Positions 19,255-23,953 of a stretch of 23,953 bases of DNA are shown in pieces. The DNA comes from a virus, in the IMG/VR virus record IMGVR_UViG_3300042402_000272, positions 1 to 23,953 of that record; one strand, given 5' to 3'. The stretch's first letter is position 1; every line of letters starts with the position of its first letter. The translations under genes were made by a program, and so were the position numbers. The notes under the pieces were generated by a model. It was given only the letters and a program-made list of their open reading frames with translations. It was not told where the DNA came from and did not search any database.

Positions 19255-21053
19255 TTGAGATTAAAGGGGATGCCACATCCGCTATTGCTGCGCTTAAAGC
19301 CGTAGGGATAGAGGCTGACAAGACCCAGAGCAAAGCCAAAGAGACAAACGAGGCTATCAGTAGCGGCCTTGAGGCATTAGACAAGCGCACAGGCGGTGCG
19401 GTATCTGCGTTCAAGAGTTTGCAGGGTGGCATTGGTAGTGCGGTAAAAGCATTCGGCACACTCAAAGGAGCAATCATTGCAACTGGCTTGGGTGCGCTGC
19501 TTGTCGCGGTAACATCGCTTGTCACTTACTTTAAGAACACCGAGCGTGGTGGTGATGCATTAGCGGTTGTTCTTGGCGCACTTGGTGCAGTCGTTGGTAA
19601 ACTTACGGATGTACTCATTAAACTTGGAGAAGCATTATTTAAGACCTTCAGCGACCCAAAGCAAGCATTGATTGACTTTGGCAACGCCCTTAAAGAAAAC
19701 ATTTTTAACCGAGTTGAAGGTTTGCTTGAGTTGCTTCCTGCTCTGGGTAAAGCAATCAGTCTTGCGTTAAAGGGTGAGTTCTCCGCAGCAGCGAAGACCG
19801 CAGCCGATGCAGCAGGCAAGGTTGCGCTTGGAGTTGAGAACGTCACCGACAAGGTTGCAGGTGCAGTCAATGCAATCGGTGAACTCGGCAAGTCAGCAAT
19901 AGCAGCAGCCAAAGAGGGAGCAAGAGTCGCAGGATTATTAAATGACGTAGAAGATGCGGAACGTGCGCTAATCGTACAACGTGCAAAGGCCAACAAGCAG
20001 ATTGCAGAGGCACGATTCATTGCTGATGACCTAACCAAAAGCACAGAAGAACGTATCGCTGCGGTAGAGAGAGCAGGAGCGTTAGAAGAATCTGTAGCCT
20101 CCAAAGAAATAGCAAACCAAAAGTTGAGGCTTTCAGCTCTTAAAGCGCAGTCAAGAATATCGGAGGTAAACGAGGAGCAGTTGGTAGCCATTGCAGAGGC
20201 AGAGGCTCGCGTTTCAGAGTTAGAGCAGGCAAGCATCGCTCGCAAGCGCAGGCTTGGTACTGAAGTAAAGGGATTGAGGGCAGAGGAGAAAGCAGCAGCC
20301 GATGAGAAGATAAAGGCCGAAGAAGCCTTTGCAGCATTGCAGGAGAAGGCATTATCAGACTTTGATTTGCAGCAGAGCGCATCATTGGATAAGGCATACG
20401 AGATGCTACTCACCGACCAACAACGTGAGATAAATGCAGTCCGTGATAAGTACTTTGCCTTGCTTCAGTTGGATGAATTGTCGGCAGAAGATAGGATTGC
20501 TCTTGAGAAGAAGCAGTCGGCAGAGATTGTCGCTATCACAGAGAAGACAACGGCTGCTCAAACGGCATTGGAGAAGGCGGCACAAGATGCAAAGGCCGCA
20601 ATGGTTAATCAGTCCATTGATGCGGTACAGGGTGCGCTTGGTGCATTATTCAAGAATAGCAAAGCCGTAGCATCAGCAAATGTGCTTATAGATGCAGCGC
20701 AAGCAGCAGTCGGAATCTTTAAGAATAGCACATCACTCCCCGAACCCTTTGGTTCAATAAATAGGGGCATTCAGTTGGCGGCACTTGCAGCAACAACCGT
20801 TGCATCAATTCGTGACATTAACCGCGCGCAGCCTACGGGAGGCGGCTCACCGCCATCCACACCTACATCTACCCCAACCGCGCCATCACAACCACCGCAG
20901 TTTAACATCGTAGGACAGGGTGGCGTGAACCAACTTGCACAGAGCATAGGAGGTCAGTTCAGCCAACCCATCCGTGCATACGTTGTGGGTGGTGATGTAA
21001 CGACCTCGCAACAACTACAACGCCAAAGAGTAAGAACCGCAACATTCGGATGA
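19236..21053 (+). CDS. tail tape measure protein
   Basis: The 605-residue protein is Ala/Lys/Glu-rich and almost all helix. Near the N-terminus (about 78-99) is a hydrophobic stretch (AIIATGLGALLVAVTSLVTYF) and a second at about 107-122, followed by long heptad-like helices (residues 225-460) and a Pro/Ser/Thr-rich segment (GGGSPPSTPTSTPTAPSQPP) before a basic C-terminus. Hydrophobic patch, long coiled coil and high Ala content are the signature of tape measure proteins, which set tail length and may enter the host membrane. At 605 residues the tail would be fairly short (tape measures pack at about 1.5 A per residue). No peptidoglycan hydrolase domain is visible. The stop overlaps the protease start. 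Confidence 0.85.
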   Translation: MAAVEIIEIKGDATSAIAALKAVGIEADKTQSKAKETNEAISSGLEALDKRTGGAVSAFKSLQGGIGSAVKAFGTLKGAIIATGLGALLVAVTSLVTYFKNTERGGDALAVVLGALGAVVGKLTDVLIKLGEALFKTFSDPKQALIDFGNALKENIFNRVEGLLELLPALGKAISLALKGEFSAAAKTAADAAGKVALGVENVTDKVAGAVNAIGELGKSAIAAAKEGARVAGLLNDVEDAERALIVQRAKANKQIAEARFIADDLTKSTEERIAAVERAGALEESVASKEIANQKLRLSALKAQSRISEVNEEQLVAIAEAEARVSELEQASIARKRRLGTEVKGLRAEEKAAADEKIKAEEAFAALQEKALSDFDLQQSASLDKAYEMLLTDQQREINAVRDKYFALLQLDELSAEDRIALEKKQSAEIVAITEKTTAAQTALEKAAQDAKAAMVNQSIDAVQGALGALFKNSKAVASANVLIDAAQAAVGIFKNSTSLPEPFGSINRGIQLAALAATTVASIRDINRAQPTGGGSPPSTPTSTPTAPSQPPQFNIVGQGGVNQLAQSIGGQFSQPIRAYVVGGDVTTSQQLQRQRVRTATFG

Positions 21054-21985
21054 TGAAACTAATTGAACTAATACTTGATGAATCAATGCTGCTAACTGGC
21101 ATTGATGCAATCTCCCTTGTAGAATATCCTGCGATTGAGGAGGACTTCATAGCCCTCAACTCACAACGGGTTGAGTTCGCTACGCAGAGCGATGAGAAGC
21201 GCATCCTTATGGGAGCAGCACTCGTACCCAACAAACCCATCTACCGAGCCGAAGGCGAAGATGAGTTCTACGTTTACTTCAGCGAAGCCACCATCCGCAA
21301 AGCCAGCGAGATGTTCTTTCAGAAGTCCAAGCAGAACAACGCTACGCTTGAACACGAGGTAGGCATCAACGGCCTCACGGTTGTAGAGTCTTGGATTATT
21401 GAAGACGAAGTCCACGACAAGAGCAAGAAGTACGGCTTTGATTTGCCTGTTGGAACGTGGATGGTATCTATGAAAGTCAACAACCCCGAAATTTGGACAA
21501 ACTTTGTCAAGACAGGAAAGGTCAAAGGATTCTCTATTGAGGGGTACTTTGTGGACAAGCTAAACCTTGCTAAGCAAGAGATGGCGCATCTTGAGGAGCA
21601 GGAAGCAGCATTGATGCTTGCGCAGATTGTTGCAATCATAAAAAGAGATGGTCGTAAGAAGTCGGGAACACGCACCGAGATGGAGTCGTTCTCTGACTAC
21701 CCCGATGCGGTACGCAACAACGCCAAGCGTGGCATTGAACTAAACGAGAAGAACGGCAACAAGTGTGCAACGCCTGTCGGTAAGGTAAGGGCGCAGCAGT
21801 TAGCACAGGGCAAGCCTGTAAGCGTAGAGACCATTACGCGGATGTACTCGTACTTATCAAGAGCCGAAGAATACTACGATGAAAGCAATAGCGAAGCCTG
21901 CGGTACAATATCGTTCCTATTGTGGGGCGGTCTTGCAGGTAAGCGTTGGGCAGAATCTAAACTAAAAGAACTTAACAATGTATAG
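21050..21985 (+). CDS. XkdF-like capsid maturation protease with extra C-terminal domain
   Basis: The 311-residue protein carries an XkdF-type prohead protease in residues 1-170: Y-R-A-E-G-E-D-E-F-Y-V-Y-F-S, N-N-A-T-L-E-H-E with His102, and V-K-G-F-S-I-E-G-Y-F with Ser162, the His and Ser expected in the catalytic site. Residues 205-311 form a second domain (SGTRTEMESFSDYPDAVRNN, GNKCATPVGKVRAQQLAQGK, LLWGGLAGKRWAESKL) which I recall fused to or beside head proteins in other phages. It should cleave scaffold and capsid protein during head maturation. It is coupled to the tape measure gene and precedes a scaffold-like gene and the major capsid gene. Confidence 0.75.
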   Translation: MMKLIELILDESMLLTGIDAISLVEYPAIEEDFIALNSQRVEFATQSDEKRILMGAALVPNKPIYRAEGEDEFYVYFSEATIRKASEMFFQKSKQNNATLEHEVGINGLTVVESWIIEDEVHDKSKKYGFDLPVGTWMVSMKVNNPEIWTNFVKTGKVKGFSIEGYFVDKLNLAKQEMAHLEEQEAALMLAQIVAIIKRDGRKKSGTRTEMESFSDYPDAVRNNAKRGIELNEKNGNKCATPVGKVRAQQLAQGKPVSVETITRMYSYLSRAEEYYDESNSEACGTISFLLWGGLAGKRWAESKLKELNNV

Positions 21986-22202
21986 ACCACAAAAACTTCC
22001 CGTTGCTTCACCGAGAGGTGGCAATCGTGGATGCTTATGCAAAGACAACACCTACAAGTCCACCTGCTGCGATGGCTCATTGCAAGCGCAAGGGATAGGC
22101 TCGTTAGTAGGTCAAGGCATAAGCGTTGTCATACTTGGCGAGGAGTGGCAGACCATCAACACACTATGGGAGTCCACAAATACTCTATGGCAAGACCTCT
22201 AA
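21978..22202 (+). CDS. small Cys-rich structural-region protein with Trp-heptad end, 74 aa
   Basis: The protein begins M-Y-R-P-Q-K-L-P-V-A-S-P-R-G-G-N-R-G-C-L-C and has K-D-N-T-Y-K-S-T-C-C-D-G-S-L, so four Cys in C-x-C and C-C pairs, then a Gly-rich hydrophobic stretch (QAQGIGSLVGQGISVVI). The C-terminus has Trp57, Trp64 and Trp71 at seven-residue spacing, matching a motif in the 718-residue tail protein. I recall Cys-rich proteins with this start in Bacteroidota phages, without a known function. It sits between the protease and scaffold genes and overlaps the protease stop by eight bases. Confidence 0.6.
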   Translation: MYRPQKLPVASPRGGNRGCLCKDNTYKSTCCDGSLQAQGIGSLVGQGISVVILGEEWQTINTLWESTNTLWQDL

Positions 22203-22242
22203 AAATGTTACAAATAATCAAAACCCCTTTAATTAGTTAGAT

Positions 22243-22821
22243 ATGAAAGCGAATAATATACTTAACCGCATCCTTGCTGAACTGTCCTCCATCCGCGAGG
22301 TTAAGTTTGAGCAAATGACACTTGAGAACGGAGCCGTTCTTGAGGCAGAATCATTTGAAGCAGGTAACGAAGTGTTTGTCATTAGTGGCGAAGACCGAGT
22401 TGCTGCTCCTATTGGCGAACACCTACTTGCTGATGGCCGTATTTTGGTCATCACCGAAGAAGGCGTAATCGCTGAAATTAAAGAAGCCACCGCTGAAGCA
22501 GAGGTAGAAGTTGAGGTTGAGGCCGAAGCAGCTACCGAACTTGCTGATATGCCAATGGCAGAAGAAGCCCCTGCGGTTGTTGCAATCATTGAGAGAGTTC
22601 TCGAAGAAATTGCAATGATGCGCGAGGAGATGAAAGGAATGCGTGAGGAGATGGGCGGTTACGCCAACAAGGAGGAGATGGCTGCGGTTAAAGCAGAACT
22701 ATCTGCCGCACCTGCTGCGAAAGCCATCAAGCACAACCCCGAAACAAAGCAAGTCCAAAAGATGAGTACCAATCGCCCACAAAAAACGATTGACCGAGTC
22801 CTTGCACGAATCAACAAATAA
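22243..22821 (+). CDS. scaffold-like protein
   Basis: The 192-residue protein has a beta-like start (residues 20-75: QMTLENGAVLEAESFEAG, GEDRVAAPIGEHLLADG), then a very acidic segment (EATAEAEVEVEVEAEAATE), a Met/Glu-rich helix (IAMMREEMKGMREEMGGY) likely to be a coiled coil, and a basic C-terminus (NRPQKTIDRVLARINK). Acidic coiled coil plus a basic end is usual for capsid scaffolds or head decoration proteins, and it lies directly between protease and major capsid genes, the standard place of a scaffold. No sequence motif proves it. Confidence 0.6.
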   Translation: MKANNILNRILAELSSIREVKFEQMTLENGAVLEAESFEAGNEVFVISGEDRVAAPIGEHLLADGRILVITEEGVIAEIKEATAEAEVEVEVEAEAATELADMPMAEEAPAVVAIIERVLEEIAMMREEMKGMREEMGGYANKEEMAAVKAELSAAPAAKAIKHNPETKQVQKMSTNRPQKTIDRVLARINK

Positions 22822-22830
22822 TAAATAAAA

Positions 22831-23757
22831 ATGCCCACAACTACTTCAATCACTACAAACTACGCAGGTATTTTTGCGCAGAAGTATATCTCTGCCGCAC
22901 TTCTTTCTGCTAACACTTTGGACAAAGGACTCATTGAGATTCTTCCAAACGTAAACTACAAAACCACCTTGCAGAAGGTAAACACCAATGACATCGTAAA
23001 AGATGGCACTTGTGATTTCGATGCAACTTCTACTTTGACTTTGACCGACCGCGTACTTGCAGTTGAGCCTTTTCAGGTAAACTTGCAGCTTTGCAAGAAA
23101 GACTACTACTCATCTTGGATTGGTGGTCAGATGGGAGTCTCTGCTTACGATAGCATCCCTGCTTCTTTCGCTGATTTCTTGATTGCCCACGTTGCTTCAA
23201 AGACTGCCCAAAAGATTGAGCAGAACATTTGGAACGGCAACGCTGCAAGTGCAGGTGAGTTCAGCGGATTCCTTTCTTTGATGACTGCTGACTCTGACGT
23301 TATTGACGTAACTGCTACTACCGTAACTGCTGCAAACGTAATCACCGAGCTTGGTAAAGTTGTAGATGCTATCCCTTCTGCCCTTTACGGCAAAGAGGAC
23401 TTGACCATCTACGTTCCACAAAACGTAGCGAAGGCTTATGTCCGTGCGCTAGGTGGATTCGGAACTTCGGGTCTGGGTGCAAATGGTGTTGACAATCAAG
23501 GCACAATGTGGTACGGCAACGGAGACTTGTACTTTGATGGCATCCGCGTTGCTATGGCAAACGGTCTTCCTTCTAACAAGATGGTTGCTGCTGAAGCTTC
23601 AAACCTATTCTTCGGAACAGGCTTGGCTGATGAGCGTAACGAAGTTCGTGTACTTGATATGGCTGACCTTGACGGAAGTGCCAACATCCGTGTTATCCTA
23701 CGCTTCTTCGCAGGAGTTCAGTACGGAATCGGAGCTGACGTAGTCCTTTACTCTTAA
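22831..23757 (+). CDS. major capsid protein, HK97-fold-like
   Basis: The 308-residue protein begins P-T-T-T-S-I-T-T-N-Y-A-G-I-F-A-Q-K-Y-I and has FADFLIAHVASKTAQKIEQ, a long helix in the place of the HK97 spine helix, then LTIYVPQNVAKAYVRALGG and a final beta part (ANIRVILRFFAGVQYGIGADVVLYS). Size, helix-sheet layout and the position directly after a protease and scaffold-like gene all fit a major capsid protein. It starts nine bases after the scaffold-like stop, with an AT-rich leader (AATAAATAAAA), and is followed by a terminator, as expected for a highly expressed gene. Codons are biased towards a small set, also usual for a major virion protein. Confidence 0.8.
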   Translation: MPTTTSITTNYAGIFAQKYISAALLSANTLDKGLIEILPNVNYKTTLQKVNTNDIVKDGTCDFDATSTLTLTDRVLAVEPFQVNLQLCKKDYYSSWIGGQMGVSAYDSIPASFADFLIAHVASKTAQKIEQNIWNGNAASAGEFSGFLSLMTADSDVIDVTATTVTAANVITELGKVVDAIPSALYGKEDLTIYVPQNVAKAYVRALGGFGTSGLGANGVDNQGTMWYGNGDLYFDGIRVAMANGLPSNKMVAAEASNLFFGTGLADERNEVRVLDMADLDGSANIRVILRFFAGVQYGIGADVVLYS

Positions 23758-23775
23758 TCCGAGTTAATGTAAATC

Positions 23776-23812
23776 AAGAGGGGGCTTGGGCTATGTCCTC
23801 GCCCTCTTTTTT
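23776..23812 (+). terminator. rho-independent terminator after the capsid gene
   Basis: AAGAGGG (23776-23782) and CCCTCTT (23802-23808) form a seven-pair stem around a 19-base loop, followed by a T tract to 23812. It lies 19 bases after the capsid stop and would limit transcription into the next gene. Confidence 0.75.
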
Positions 23813-23835
23813 AATTCTAATAAAACAAAGAAACA

Positions 23836-23953
23836 ATGGCTTGTGATTTAACAAAAGGCAGGGCGGTACCCTGTAAAGACGTAGTAGGTGGCATTTATGC
23901 CGTGTACTTTGTAGACTTCGGTGACTTGGGTACTGTTACCCTCACCAACGATG
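23836..23953 (+). CDS. structural-region protein, 3' end outside window (partial)
   Basis: Starting at ATG 23836 the first 39 residues read M-A-C-D-L-T-K-G-R-A-V-P-C-K-D-V-V-G-G-I and continue with Y-A-V-Y-F-V-D-F-G-D-L-G, open to the window end. I recall proteins with this opening (two Cys, then VVGGI) in Bacteroidota phages next to the capsid gene; a tail tube or head-tail joining role is likely but not shown. An AT-rich leader without a Shine-Dalgarno sequence precedes it, as at the capsid gene. Confidence 0.6.
   Translation, partial: MACDLTKGRAVPCKDVVGGIYAVYFVDFGDLGTVTLTND

Noticed and set aside
19526-20413. 295-codon ORF on the - strand inside the tape measure gene
   Set aside because: It mirrors the Ala/Lys/Glu-rich helix codons of the tape measure gene and is itself a Ser/Ala/Leu-rich low-complexity sequence; all other genes are on the + strand.
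1-23953. tRNA genes, CRISPR arrays, integrase, attachment sites or insertion sequences
   Set aside because: I looked for cloverleaf-like segments, regularly spaced repeats, recombinase motifs and terminal inverted repeats and found none I could support.

Overview
The window is a contiguous piece of a tailed double-stranded DNA phage genome or prophage. Every gene I can support is on the + strand. Recognisable hallmarks are the terminase pair, major capsid protein, capsid maturation protease, tape measure protein, tail genes and a lysis cassette. The host is most likely a member of the Bacteroidota (Flavobacteriia or Bacteroidia type). Shine-Dalgarno sequences are mostly absent, three spots carry the Bacteroidota -7 promoter element TAnnTTTG, and many proteins resemble families I associate with phages of that phylum. 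I saw no integrase, repressor, tRNA or CRISPR array, so a lytic lifestyle is possible but not shown.

Layout. Bases 1-1596 hold the end of the late region: a small coiled-coil protein, two holin-like membrane proteins, a small basic protein, an M15-type peptidoglycan peptidase (endolysin) and a lipoprotein with a C-terminal membrane anchor that fits a unimolecular spanin. Bases 1597-1867 are a gene-free AT-rich repeat region ending in a strong promoter-like sequence. Bases 1868-9444 are the early/middle region: DUF3310-like protein, RusA-like resolvase, putative SSB, RecA/DnaB-type ATPase, a DnaA-domain-IV-like protein, a sigma-factor-like protein, a possible PD-(D/E)XK protein, a C5-cytosine DNA methyltransferase with a second ORF nested in another frame, a RecE-like exonuclease and many very small genes. 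Bases 9441-12272 hold two glycosyltransferases, a SAM methyltransferase and a PP-loop (PAPS-reductase-like) protein. Bases 12269-13995 are the packaging module (HNH, TerS, TerL). Bases 14017-21053 are the tail module, including a probable -1 frameshift in a tail-assembly-chaperone-like gene. Bases 21050 to the end are head genes (XkdF-like protease, scaffold-like protein, major capsid protein) followed by a truncated structural gene.

How it works together. Genes are packed tightly, often with ATGA or TTGA/GTGA stop-start overlaps that suggest translational coupling. Where coupling is absent in the early region, a recurring AAAACCAATCA-like element sits next to the start codon. The replication and recombination proteins (ATPase, SSB, RusA, RecE-like nuclease, DnaA-like protein) probably form one module. 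The sigma-like protein may switch transcription to the late genes. The most unusual points are the nested ORF in the methyltransferase, the CCAATC leader element, the T9 frameshift site, a Trp-heptad motif shared by two unrelated proteins, and a gene order that puts the head genes after the tail genes with no portal gene between TerL and the capsid gene.

Function calls rest on motifs read by eye and on family recollection; no database search was possible.
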